64,000 nt of DNA. Origin: Diplolepis rosae (lineage: Eukaryota > Arthropoda > Insecta > Hymenoptera > Diplolepididae). The notes below the pieces were generated by a model, which saw only the letters and a program-made list of their open reading frames with translations, was not told the DNA's origin and made no database searches. The position numbers and the translations under genes were made by a program. Positions 1-11,139 of this stretch are shown here, piece by piece. Each line of letters starts with the position of its first letter. Position 1 is the stretch's first letter. The stretch is taken from contig JAPYXD010000308.1 of assembly GCA_030998225.1 (NCBI GenBank), positions 630,001 to 694,000 on the forward strand, read 5' to 3'.

Positions 1-770
1 TTAACTAGTACTTTTTGTACTTCATAATACTCCGTTCCTGTTTTCTTTTGCTTCATTTGCATCTCTTTTGATTTCTTGTTTAGTTTCTTAATCTTCTTTT
101 CATGTTCATACTTAGTTAATTCGACCAATTCTTTGAAATCTCTTGGCTAATCCTTCGTATCCCATACATTATATGCTTTTCTTCCAAACTGTAATTCGTA
201 TGGAGTGTAATTTAAATTTCGGTTGTTTGTGGTTATATACGTCAACATTGCCTTAGGTAATTCCTCATCCCATTTGTTGTCTTGAGTATGAATATTCAGG
301 CATTCTTCTATTTTTTTATGTGATCTCGTTCTTTCCATTACTCTGGGGATAATAAGCTACAGTTCTGGTTAGTTTATTTTTTTCAAATTCATTGGACATA
401 AACTTTATTCTATTGTCAGTTGAAATTTCTAGCGGTTTTCCGTTTACTGTAGAACAATCTTCCCAAAAATTCTCTATTACTTATCGTTTTGAATTCTACA
501 GTCGCGTCTTTATTCTATGTTTTTACTGTATTCTCAAATACTTGTTTTTCTGCAGTATCTCATTTTCCGTACACTTCGATTCTTCATTTTTTCATCCTTT
601 TAGAGTAATTTTATCTCTTCTTCTTTTTTTGCCATAAAATAAACGTCTGAGGTATTCTAGATAATGGTCGTCGTAATTCCTGATATTTTCTGGCGGGGTT
701 TCTTTCACTGAAAAGGTCAAGTTATCCATGTATTCATTGATACTTTCGAGGCTTAAAGCAGCTTGCGAAT
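1..770 (-). pseudogene. Ty3/gypsy integrase relic
   Basis: Read on the - strand, this stretch carries the end of a gypsy-type pol polyprotein. Around 420-440 the translation has STDNRIKF, which fits the second Asp of the integrase DDE triad. It is followed by YYPQSNG and then KWDEELPKAMLTY and NYTPYELQFGRKA (338-147), the usual integrase core end. A Lys-rich C-terminal tail runs to the window edge. Several stops and frame changes separate the pieces (for example the stop just after WDTKD), so it is a dead copy. Residues encoded at about 770-640 may be the linker between RNase H and integrase. The element continues beyond position 1, so its LTR is not seen here. Family placement is fairly sure; the clade within gypsy is not. 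Confidence 0.7.
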
Positions 771-1612
771 ACGATATGCACGTAAATTTGAAAAGAATGA
801 GAATACGTCAAATCAATTAACAAAATAGTATCTGCCTATAGTAATTCCGAAACTAAAATTGAAACTCACATCTGAGAGAGATCTTTGTGTCTGTTCGGGA
901 ACTCGTAAACCCAGCTCTCTCCGGGAATGTAATTCTTGAATAGTTTGATTTTAATTTTGGCATTTTCCAGATACCAATGAACAGCTATACATAAATCTGA
1001 TTTTCTCATAGGGTATTCTTTGAAATTTTAAGAATTCGTGTCATTTTTCAAACAGACATTTCTTTTTTTTCCACAAGTTTGATACATTTCTGCATTTCAG
1101 GGAACCTGTGTTTTTTTTTATAGCAAACGATGTTTGAAGTCATCCGATAATAATCGCGGGTCATCTGAGAATATATATTTTATTTATTTAAAAAGGTTTT
1201 CAAACTAGGGATTAGCCACTACTGAATTTGAGTGTAGACCCGGCTTCAATAGCGGTTGATTCTTCGATATCGAACTTCCGGTACGGAATTATCAAGAAAA
1301 TGATGAAGCTGTCAAGATTTTTGAAGTTAAGTTCACCCAATTAACTTCAAAAATAATTATTTTCATCTCTAGATACAAACTTTGATGCCAAATCGACACA
1401 AAATGATAAAAGCTACATTAATTTTGAGGATAGATCCACCCAATATATTCCAAATGCGATTATATCCATTTTGTTAAATATAAAAAACGCATTAAAAATA
1501 TGAAATAAAGTATTAAATTATCAACAATTCAAAGAACGAATTAATTAATTAATTAATTAACTTAATTAATAACTCAGAATATTACACAACACATGCAATT
1601 ATCCACAAATAC
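771..1612. other. AT-rich intergenic stretch, no gene seen
   Basis: No open frame with recognisable content. A TTAA-rich simple run of the type (ATTA)n sits at about 1539-1562. The stretch ends at the TA target site of the mariner element. Confidence 0.5.
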
Positions 1613-1614
1613 TA

Positions 1615-2900
1615 GGTTGTTCAAAAAGTTTTGAAAGCGACATCTATAGAGCAGTAGAAGAACAAAAATTTCTACGCCATTTTAAGATTTCATCTTTCAT
1701 ATGAACATACCCAAAGTGTCATTCCACTCTGTCAATTCATTGTTTGTTTACAAGCCATTTGAAGTTGACGTGTCAGTGTATTTTTGTACAATGGAAAAAA
1801 CCGAATATCGTGCAGTGATAAAATTCTTTGTTTTGGAAGGTTCATCAGCAACGGAAATTCATACAAAAATGGTGAAAGTGTTAAAGGAAGCTGCTCCTTC
1901 ATTTCCAACTGTGCATCGATGGGTTTTAGAGTTTAGACGTGGTCGAAAAAGCGTTGAAGACGATCCACGCTCAGGACGTCCAAAAAGTGCATCAACACCA
2001 GCATTCATAGCAAAAGTACAGGATATGGTTTTGGAAGATCGTCGATTGATCGAGAGAGATTTAGCAGAGGCCCTAGACATCTCATTAGGCAGTGTGAGTC
2101 ATATTTTACGTGAAGTTTTGGGTTTCAGAAAGCTCTGTGCACAATGGGTGCCGCATTCGCTCACAATGGAACAAAAACACGTTCGAATGCGACTTTCTGA
2201 GCAACATTTGGAGCGTTTTCGAAAGGATAAAAAGGATTTTTTGCGTCGATTCATCACTATGGATGAGACTTGGGTCTTCCATCATGATCCTGAATCAAAA
2301 CAAGAGGCTAAGGAGTGGTGTGAACCAGGCACTTCGGCACCGAAGCGAGTTCGTGTCCAGAAATCGGCGAAGAAGGTGTTAGCATCAGTTTTTTGGGATG
2401 CAAAAGGGATTTTGTTGGTGGATTATCTCCAAACTGGCAAAACAATAAATTCTGAATATTATTGTAACCTTTTGGATCAATTGGATGCAAAAATTCGTGA
2501 AAAAAGACCCGGTTTGCAGAAGAAAAAAATCCTTTTTCATCAAGACAATGCACCCGCTCACACAGCTCAAAAAACCATCACTAAAATAACCGAATTAAAG
2601 TACGAATTGTTGCAGCATCCACCTTATTCGCCTGATTTAGCTCCCTCTGACTTCTGGCTGTTCCCACATCTCAAGAAATTCCTTCGTGGGAAGCATTTTT
2701 CATCAAACGAAGAGGTTATAGCCGTCGTAGAGGAGTATTTTGCAGGTCTTGCAGAAAGTCACTTTCATGATGGGATAAACAAGTTGGAAGACCGTTGGAC
2801 CAAATGTATTGATCTTATGGGAGATTATACTGAGCAATAAAAGTGATTTCACCAAAAAAAACGTATTTTCATTTCCGCTTTCAAAACTTTTTGAACAACC
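1615..2900 (+). mobile_element. Complete mariner transposon with intact ends
   Basis: A 1286-bp element bounded by 25-bp terminal inverted repeats that match perfectly by eye: left 1615-1639 begins GGTTGTTCAAAAAGTTTTGA, and right 2876-2900 is its reverse complement. Both ends are flanked by TA (1613-1614 and 2901-2902), the target duplication expected for Tc1/mariner. The size equals that of classical mariner elements. It contains a single uninterrupted transposase frame, so it is the least decayed mobile element in the window and may be a recent arrival. Confidence 0.93.
1791..2840 (+). CDS. mariner transposase, apparently intact
   Basis: The frame is open from 1701, but I place the start at 1791, giving 349 residues that begin MEKTEYR as in mariner transposases of the irritans/Himar type. 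The N-terminal part has the paired helix-turn-helix region ending in DPRSGRPK, followed by the linker motif WVPHSLT. The catalytic DD34D triad is visible: Asp in TMDETW, Asp in HQDNAPAH, and Asp in LAPSDFWLF, with exactly 34 residues between the second and third. The third region also has the usual YSPDL. The length matches the family (about 345-350). No stop or frameshift is present, so the enzyme could be active. It would act in the nucleus, cutting and pasting the surrounding element at TA sites. Confidence 0.93.
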   Translation: MEKTEYRAVIKFFVLEGSSATEIHTKMVKVLKEAAPSFPTVHRWVLEFRRGRKSVEDDPRSGRPKSASTPAFIAKVQDMVLEDRRLIERDLAEALDISLGSVSHILREVLGFRKLCAQWVPHSLTMEQKHVRMRLSEQHLERFRKDKKDFLRRFITMDETWVFHHDPESKQEAKEWCEPGTSAPKRVRVQKSAKKVLASVFWDAKGILLVDYLQTGKTINSEYYCNLLDQLDAKIREKRPGLQKKKILFHQDNAPAHTAQKTITKITELKYELLQHPPYSPDLAPSDFWLFPHLKKFLRGKHFSSNEEVIAVVEEYFAGLAESHFHDGINKLEDRWTKCIDLMGDYTEQ

Positions 2901-2902
2901 TA

Positions 2903-4014
2903 GTAGATGTGCTAAAAGGTCATGCAATATAAATTTTATAACATTTATGAAAGCAGAGATACAGATAGAAGTTTGCAGAATACTTACATGAGATATTTTA
3001 TTTTTCTCGCTTCCTGAAATTTTATCACTTTCTGAAGCATAAATGAGGCTTGGAATTACAAGCCAGCTGTCAACCACATTCATAACTAAAAATCACACTG
3101 GCAGGAATTGGAAAACAATCCATAATGTCAATTAGAAAAATGAAAAACCCTCGTTTGCCAGCTGTCAAATTTTAGAACCATACACTTTGTGTTGTGTCTT
3201 CTTCGTTCTCGACAATTGATTATAATGTTGCTCTTCCCGTTCTTGTTGCTTTAATGTGAAGTAGACGTCATTTCTTTGGGATCGGTCTGGGTCGATTTTC
3301 TGTTGATCACTGAAGAAAATCCTGACCTGAAGGTAATCTTGTGGGCTATTGTACGTAATAACGTACAAACAGGTTTTAAGAATACTACTGAGTAATTCGC
3401 TTAGGAAGCTCAATAGTTACTACTTTATTGGTCGGACAAGAAGTGAGGAGCGGGCCCTGCGCCATACATTATATAGGCCTTGAGTGCTAATAAAAGGGGT
3501 ATCTTACCATTGGACATAACAGGGCTTTTCTCTAAAGTATTTTTCTGAATATCCTAGATTTTTGCAATGGTTGCATTTTAAACTTTGATTATAAGACTTA
3601 AACTTTTTTGTGTATTTCTGTTTTTGTTAACATTTCTTTCTAGAGCTTTAGGGATTTTTTTCTGTATCTCGCATAATTAAATCAATATTTTATGCTAAAT
3701 TACTGTTTGTACTTCATGTATTAATATGATTTCTGAACTGAAAGTGTTCATATTATCTATAAATTGTCTAATTTTATCTTGACAAATCATAAATCGATTA
3801 ATGTAATTGTCCAATAATTCATTCTACCCTAATAGGCATAAATGGCATGTGAAGTATCTTAAATTTTTTCTTTTTTTTACTGATTGTCCTTTGATAGATT
3901 TATTTTAAATTTTTTCTTTTTTTACCTAAGTTTTACCTTAATTAAAGATTTCTGAATAAAAATGCCTAATTCGTTTTTGCCTTTAGGATTTTCTTCCTTT
4001 CTTTCTTTCTTCCT
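2903..4014. other. Intergenic stretch, no gene seen
   Basis: AT-rich sequence between the mariner and the LINE 3' end. Short frames here show no recognisable domain. A CTTT-type simple repeat at about 3990-4010 probably marks the 3' tail of the - strand LINE. Confidence 0.5.
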
Positions 4015-4194
4015 CCCACGTTGTGGGATGTGTTTATTAGCCTAGGTCTGGAGATTGAGCACTCCTCTGCGCTTATTGACTTGACCTATCTGGCCATGGC
4101 AATGATTGATGAAGTTACAGGGTTACTTGGTGGGAAAGGCATAGCATTAGGAACAAAAGAAATCATCGTACATAAACAATGAATGAGGTGCGGT

Positions 4195-4209
4195 GGGGGG
4201 GGGGGGGGG
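4195..4209. repeat. G homopolymer in LINE 3' UTR
   Basis: Fifteen consecutive G on the + strand (C in the sense of the LINE). Another G run interrupts ORF1 near 9328-9337 and coincides with a frameshift there. Both are likely slippage sites, in the genome or in sequencing. Confidence 0.8.
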
Positions 4210-4286
4210 ACAATCGTCTCCAGGAATATCATAAGTTCCACAGAAATCATAATTCATAATTTTCTTTGAATCAGCATTGAAATTAT

Positions 4287-7200
4287 TTAAATACAGAGTT
4301 CATTTGAGATGAGGAATTTGAGGATTATGGAAAGGCCTCGGGAGTTGGGTTGATAAAGGAAGGGTTCTATAGAAAACGGTGGAAAGGATCCATGCTGTAT
4401 GAGGGAAGCCTCCATCCGCCTCCGAGAGTCCGCGAATTTGGGACAAGCCCATATAACATGGTTAACATCCTGAATCTCGAAGCCGCAAAAGGAGCAATTC
4501 TCTCCCTGGACTAAACCTTTCCTTGCCAGGCTGGATGCCAGGCTGTAATGATTGGAGCGAAGTCTAGAGATAGTAACAGTCGTTCTTCTATCCCACTTTG
4601 ATTTATTGAACCGGGGTTTGTTAGGTTGAGAAGGGCAGAAAAAATTCTGAAAGAAGTAGACTCCCTTATTTTCGACTGATGAGGTTCTCATCCACTTATT
4701 AACTGAAGCCTTGAGGGAACCTGAAAAGTGGGTATCCTATATGTCCGTGTGTGGAAGCTTCATGTCCACCAATGAGCCATCGTCCACCGCCAGTCTTGCC
4801 AGGTTGTCCGCTATCTCATTGCCAATAATTCTCTTAGGTCCCGGAATCCATACTAAGGTTATAGAAAGGTTGTTAGTGTGAGCTATGTAGAGTAGGTTCC
4901 TGATTTTTAAGATCAAATAAGATGTTGATGGATTCAAACTATACTTCTGACAGGCCTGTAGAATGCTTTTGGAGTCAGAGAAGATGGCAGCAAGGCGAAC
5001 ACCGTTATCCAAACTAAACTGGATTGCTTCGCATAGTGCAACAGCCTCTGCTGTGTAGATCGAGGCATGTTCTGATATCTTTAGCTTCAATTCAAAGTCC
5101 AGCTGAGGCGAGTACACAGAAAGACTCAAAAAGGAGTCAGTGGGTTTGGACCCGTCTGTGTAAAAATGTGTGTGGTCTGGATATTCCAGTGAAACCAGAT
5201 TATTGAAGACGAGGTCCGGAGATCCACTATTATGGATTGTGGGGCCCAATTGTAAGTCTATCGAAGGTTGGAAGAACTGGGATTCATATGAGATAAGGGG
5301 ACATATTGGAATTGACATTCTCAAAATTCTACTGGAATAGCCTCTAAATTTTTTAAAGGATTTTAAGAGGAAAAAGTGTTTATTGAAGGGACATTGAGCT
5401 ACACTATTTTGAGAGGTATAGTCCAGTTCTTCCAAGATGGGAAAGATAGGATGTCGAATTTTGTGCAAGGTTTTAATAAGAAATTTATCTGAGATGACTT
5501 GAAATCTGTCTCTGAGGGGAGTTTCTCTCAACTCAGCTTGCATTACAACAATTGGGGTGGAAATGCGGTAGCCCAGGATCGTACGTAGGATTTTATTATG
5601 AATTTTTGTGAGTTTTAAGTATAATTTGTTATTATTATCTATGGACAAAGCATGGCAGCCGTAATCGAAAGTGCTTCTAGCCAAAGTTCGGTATAGGATG
5701 AGTAGTAGCCGTGGGTGGGATCCCCACCAGGTACCACTCAAGCACTTCAAGAAGTGCAAGACCTGAGTGCCACGGTCTACAAGTCTCTTGAGATGTAACT
5801 TCCAGGACAATGAACAGTGAAAGGTAATTCCCAGAAACACAACACTCTCTAGTGGTTCGATGAGATGACCGTCCAGCTAAATGTGAATGTTATCCGGTAA
5901 ATTTTGTATGGGAATGGGAAAGATTATGAGTTTGGATTTAGTTGGGGAAATAGAGAGTTCACGATTTTTTAGAGAAGAGTTTATACTGTTTAAACTGTGT
6001 TGTAGAATCTGAACACCCTCCTCCATTTCGTCTGAAGTTACAGAAAGGGCAATGTCGTCCGCATATTCCAGGATTTTACAACCTGGGTCTATGACTTTAT
6101 GAATGTGGATGGTGTAAATCATATATAAGATTGGGCTAAGGATGCAGCCCTGAGGTAGTCCCAATAGCGAGAATGTGGGGGCCTTTATTTTCGCCATTTA
6201 TCCTAAAAAAGATCTTTCGTTTGATCGTTAGATTGTAAACGAACATGCATATTCTTTTTGGAATACCCAATTGGAGCATATCGTGTAGCAGTATATTTGG
6301 AATGACATTATCATACGATGCACTGATATCCAGAAACAAACAGGCCGTGAATTTATTAGCTGCTGAGGCCAAACTGATCTCAACTAAAAGTATTGCCAGA
6401 TTGTCTGAGCAAGATCGATCTTTCCTAAAGCCAAGAGATTCCGGAAAAATGCCTTCATTCTCCGACCAAAAATAAAGCCTATTCAAAATCAACCTTTCCA
6501 TCAGTTTTAAAAAGCAGGAGGCAAGAGCTATTGGGCGAAACTTCCTAAGAGTTGTCTTCGGCAAAAGGAACACCAGAAAGTCCCTCCAAGGGTCAGGGAA
6601 CAGGCCACTGTCAAACATACCTTTATAAATATGGAGAAGGTGATTCAAAGATGACTCAGGGAGATTTTTCAGTACCAAAAAACTAATTTTGTCAAGACCT
6701 GAGGAAGACCTGCGTTTGGTCTCCTCCAATGCAGAAGTCATCTCCTCAAAGCTAAAGGGGCTGCAGAGAAAATCAGAATTCAAAGATGAGGGAGATGTAG
6801 AAGGGTTCCCATTGATAAGGGAGAGGGGAGGGGATGGATAGGATTCTGAGAAAGAATGTCCTCCGGAAGTGAGGGTATCTCGACACCGCCAGTGTCACCC
6901 GCCATGGTCAAAAAGCTCCGAATGTATTCATCCATGTGCTCAAGAGTTTCCAGATTAGCTGGAGTGGACGCAGGAGAAGGAGGGCTCAAAAGTCTATGGC
7001 GAAACCCACGAATTTTGGCCCATACTTCGGATACTGATGATTTCGAAGAGAGGGATTCACAGAAAGATTTGAAGTTAGCGGATTTTATTTGCTTAAGACT
7101 TTTAGTGGTGTGAGCATCAAATTTTTGATAATCATCATAAGAAAGAAGGACCTCTTCGGAGCTCTCAAATGGATGTAAATTATCCCTATGGGAAGTATCA

Positions 7201-7952
7201 AGGCGCTCCTTAAAGATTTTCCAGTCAACTCTCTTTAGGTTGTATTTATGGGATGAAAAATTGTAGTAGGTAAAAGGGATTCCAATGATTATGTTTATCA
7301 GAAAGTGATTGCTGCCCATCTTATCTGATAGAGTCGACCATTCCGTTATGAGTCTAAGCTTTGCAGAGACCAATGTTAGATCAATAGCAGATTTCCTCCT
7401 ATTTGGATGAGTAAATCTGGTGGGGTTGCCATTGTTAATAACAGACAGATCAGAGTCTAGGATTGACTGATAAAGTAGGTTACCTGAGGGGCAAGTAATT
7501 TCACACCCCCATGAATGGTGATGGGAATTAAAGTCCCCGCAAATGAGAGTGCAATCACAATGAGAAATGGAGTTCAAAAAAGCAGACGAGTCAACCGAGT
7601 GAGTTGGAGAACGAGGGTTCCTGTATACATTAACTATAAGCATCTGACCTAAATCTGTGGGTATAGTGATAGCCTGTGTGTCTAGTAGATCATTTAAGCA
7701 GTAAATTGAGTGTATGGGTTTAAAAGGAATGTCATTTCTAATCGCCTTTAAGAGGCCTCCACCCTGGCGGTTCGATCTATCTATCCTCAAAAGGTTAAAA
7801 TTCCTGAGAGTGAATTTTGAATCTGGTCTAAGCCAAGACTCGCAGAGAAGGGTGAGGTCGTAATTGTTTGAGACCCTTTCTAGTAAACCTTTCTTGGAGA
7901 GGATGCCATGACAGTTCCATTGCAAAATTCTTAAACGATTGTCTTTTACCAT
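4287..7952 (-). pseudogene. LINE ORF2: endonuclease, reverse transcriptase, RNase H
   Basis: Starting near 7952, the APE-type endonuclease shows LRILQWNCHGI, CESWL, ICGDFNSHHHSWG and SAIDLTLVS. Its last motif reads GSNHFL where SDH is expected, so a catalytic Asp appears replaced by Asn. The reverse transcriptase follows: RPIALAS, GFRKDRSCSDN, FLDISASYDNV, then GLPQGCILSP and YADDIALSV. The RNase H domain keeps FYTDGSK, TAEAVAL, FSDSKSIL and GNEIADNLA. The end (about 4691-4287) has a CxxC-H-C motif, CSFCGF...HVIWAC. Lesions: a frameshift between endonuclease and RT near 6820, a frameshift near 6180 before the LPQG motif, and in-frame TAG stops at 5877-5879 and 4737-4739. In life it would nick target DNA and copy its own RNA there. 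The copy is certainly broken. Confidence 0.88.
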
Positions 7953-8041
7953 GGTTAGTTTTCAAATTAAGATAATATTCCCTGATTAGCGTAATCTTAG
8001 GGTATCAGATAGAAGTGGGGGGTTAGTTATATGTTTAATAA

Positions 8042-9568
8042 TTAACAGTTCATAACGGAACCTAGGTTAGCATTGAGGTTATTGGAAAGAGGTAGATTCA
8101 AACTATTGAATAGGTTCATTATGGGAGCTAATTGGTTGAGTAGTTGTGAAAGAAGAGATAAAAGATGAGATAGAGGTTGTAGAGATAAGTGTGATAAGTC
8201 AAGATGCAGTAGGGAAGGGGAATGGTCTGGGATTGGTTGGTGACGAGAGGACTGAGGTGAATGAGTTACCTGGGAGAATTTGCGAGGGGACTTGGGTTTT
8301 GAAATGTTGGAGGCGTAAGAGGAGTCAATGTTAGAATTTGAAGTGCCAAGGGCAGAATCAAGATTTACATTCCCCAAAGATGGAAAATGAGAATAGTTGA
8401 AGTGCGGAGTAGTGGAAGGAACCTGATTGGGAGGGGGAGTTTGTTTGGAAAGTAGTTTTTTGACGTCAATTGAAGTGTTAGTGGATTGAGCAGATTTCTT
8501 CTCTTGATTATAAAAGGTAGAAGCGTCTTTGATAGGTATGTTTTTATAAGCAGCAATTTTCCTTATGAGACATTGGTCGGTATAGTTTGGACAGTTTTTA
8601 TCTGTAACCAGGTGTTGTCCTTTACAATTAATGCAAAGGTACGGGCCCTTTACTAGTGGACAAGTGGATTCGCTTTCGTGGGGGTCTTCACCGCAAAAAC
8701 GACATCGTGGTTTCTTGCATTGATTTGCCACATGGCCGAATCTGTAACAATTAAAATAAATCTTAGGCTGTGTGATGTAAGGTTAAACCTTGATGCGGAG
8801 ATGGAAAAGATAAACATAGTCAGAGACATCCTGTTCGTCAAATCTGATTTGTATAGTGGTAGAAGGGGTCAATTCTCCATTATCTTTTTTGGAGAGAAAT
8901 CGACGGGCTGATAAGACAGGGCATTTAAGGTTTGTGGATGCGAAGCTAATTATGTCGTCGATTTCAATTTCGAGAGGAATATCTCTAATAATGCCTTCTC
9001 TTGATACTCTATAATTGGGAATGAAAACTTTGAGGTTATGATTAATTAAAGTTTTATTGCTTTCTGCGATTTTATTTGCGCCCTTACCATCATAGCACTC
9101 AACATCTACCCTTGAGAAATTTGATTTAGAAATATTTTTAATGATTCCGGGGAAGGAGGAATGAAGAATCTGGCCAATCAAAATCGGGTGTTTTGAAACA
9201 TGATTCACAGGTTCTATCGTGACAAAATAAGGACCTTTGTTGTGCACTGAGTAGCGATTATCAGGAAGAGAATCGTATTGGTTATTGTTTGATTTGTTGG
9301 AAATGTGAGGGATTTTGGGTTAATTAGGGGGGGGGGGAATAAAGTCAGTAATATGTGTAGAGTCACGTTTTTTGGAGGTTTGTTTACTTTTAAGGTTAGG
9401 ATTATGATTTCCAGCATTTGGTTGGGAAAGCGTTAGAACCTCACTACTGAGGTTAATGAGAGAGTTATTAATTATATTTCCATCGAGCTCCGGAATGGCG
9501 TCCAAAAGCATGGGATCATCATCCAGGAGCTCACGGTCAAAGGACTCCGACGACATGTCGCGCAACAA
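8042..9568 (-). pseudogene. LINE ORF1: gag-like protein with zinc knuckles
   Basis: Starting at Met 9568, the frame runs through a Ser/Asn-rich leader to a Pro run encoded by the G/C homopolymer near 9330, where it shifts. The gag-like core follows (9247-8783), then three CCHC-type knuckles (about 8760-8560): YFNCYRFGHVANQC, CRFCGEDPHESESTC and CINCKGQHLVTDKNC. In the first, the leading Cys is replaced by Tyr. The C-terminal third is Ser/Pro-rich and low in complexity. The protein would package LINE RNA. Position just upstream of ORF2, with a short gap, is normal for the group. At least two frame changes make it a pseudogene. Confidence 0.8.
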
Positions 9569-10415
9569 TGCCGGCGAGGGCCCAGCGGCCTTCGATGATT
9601 TCCCTTGACTTACCTTATGCTCAAAAGGATGGGTGATTAGTACGGTTTAATAGGGAAGGCGCAAAGGAAAACACTTTCAGCACCTCAGAAGGGTCACTTC
9701 GGCAGTCTCACTATGCTCCCGATGTGAAAATATATCTCAGTATAGGCAGAACGATACGCACCGTGTCGCCATCCAAACGTGAGTTCGCCTTTAGGACTTG
9801 AATAATGTAACAATGCTTTTACGTCGTTTAAGGAAGTATGGTGGGTACGGAACTAATCAGTCGAGAGAGCGCTTTAACTTGCTATTGACTCGCGTGGTAG
9901 CAAACGTAAATTGGGCAACGTCGTGCATACACTCCGCTCAACAGCTGTTCGCCGCGACGTGTTTATTTCGCCTTTTGTCTAACCTAAACGATAGACTAAC
10001 GATACATAACTGAAATAAATATGAGTAAAACCAGTAAAAAGTGGCTTTGGAAGAAAAAGGTTTATAAGCAACGATGCAAGCAAGTAGCGATAGGAAAAAA
10101 TATAAGAAAACTACAGAGCGAGAACTTGCAAGCGGCTACAGCAGCAGCCACAACAACAACAACAACAACAACAAAGTGTAATATCGAAGGACGCAGAATA
10201 ATTCACCTAGATACTTTGTAAAAAAATTAATCTGTATCAAATGTGGATCGATATTGTCTTTGGTTGATTGGGTCAAAGAAATAAAAATAAGTTTAGCCTC
10301 AATATTTCATGTGAAATGTCGATCATCTCAACTAATAAATACAGTGAATAGTGACAAAACACATGAAGTGCCTGGCAAGAAAAGGCATTATGATGTAAAT
10401 ACAAAAGCTGCCATA

Positions 10416-10494
10416 GTTTCGTGTAATACAAATATACATAAAGTGAATACAGTTTGGCATCGATAATATTTCACCAAATTATAAATTTTGACAG
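10416..10494 (+). other. Intron 1 of transposase-exonuclease copy 1
   Basis: The 3' site is TTTTGACAG before GTTGCTTGG. Exon 1 ends ...GCCATA. The reading frame needs one more G at the donor, so a single base seems lost there. The position matches intron 1 of the second copy. Confidence 0.65.
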
Positions 10495-10702
10495 GTTGCT
10501 TGGATGCTGGAATGGGCTATACACACATCAACAAATTGTTGTCAGGGTTGAACATCCCACAGTATAATTGGCAATCTTATAAAATTCATGAAGTGGAAGT
10601 AGGATTAGCTGGAGAAAAGTTGGCTCGTGAAAGTTGCATTCGAGCAGTTGCTGAAGAAAGGCCTTTGACTCTTGAAAACATAGATAAGATTGAAAAAATG
10701 CT

Positions 10703-11139
10703 GTAGGTTTATAATTACGCATAGAATGTTGACGTTCGCATAATACAAGTCTACTTTGAATGAATCAAGTATCAATGAAGTTCATTGTGGAACCTAGCAA
10801 TATCCGGTTGAATTTTTAAAAATATTTAGAAGGATTATGCATACTGATAAATTGATGACTAATCTTTTCATTAGGTGAAAGTACGTCAATCAAATATAAT
10901 ATTCACCTCGAAAATTGTATATAATTGTGTCAGTGATTTTTTATATATTTTGTTATGAAGAAACAATGTAAGTTTACACTAATCATAATTTGTATATTAT
11001 TGGAGTATTGTTATTTCTTTTGTTATTTATACTTATTATCATTAAAGTAGATCTGTATTATCTTATTTTCATGTACAATTTTTCAATATACATAACATAT
11101 CAATAAATTGAAAAATGTTAATATTGATTTTCCTTCCAG
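10703..11139 (+). other. Intron 2 of transposase-exonuclease copy 1
   Basis: Donor CT|GTAGGT and acceptor TTTTCCTTCCAG|G. Removing it joins the exons in phase 2 and restores the protein ...KIEKML-PPHLE. Same position and phase as in copy 2. Confidence 0.75.

Larger units (their letters stand above)
4015..9800 (-). mobile_element. I-group-like non-LTR retrotransposon (LINE), decayed
   Basis: Two successive frames on the - strand, a gag-like ORF1 with zinc knuckles and an ORF2 with APE endonuclease, reverse transcriptase, RNase H and a terminal CCHC-like motif, give the layout of I/Loa/R1-type LINEs. RNase H makes I-group or Loa likelier than Jockey. The 3' end lies near the simple repeat at 3990-4015. 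The 5' end is not sharply visible and lies before the TTAA element at 9828. Stops and frameshifts in both frames show the copy cannot move by itself. Confidence 0.85.

Noticed and set aside
2703..3083. 126-codon - frame
   Set aside because: Overlaps the mariner transposase end and TIR on the other strand; no recognisable content.
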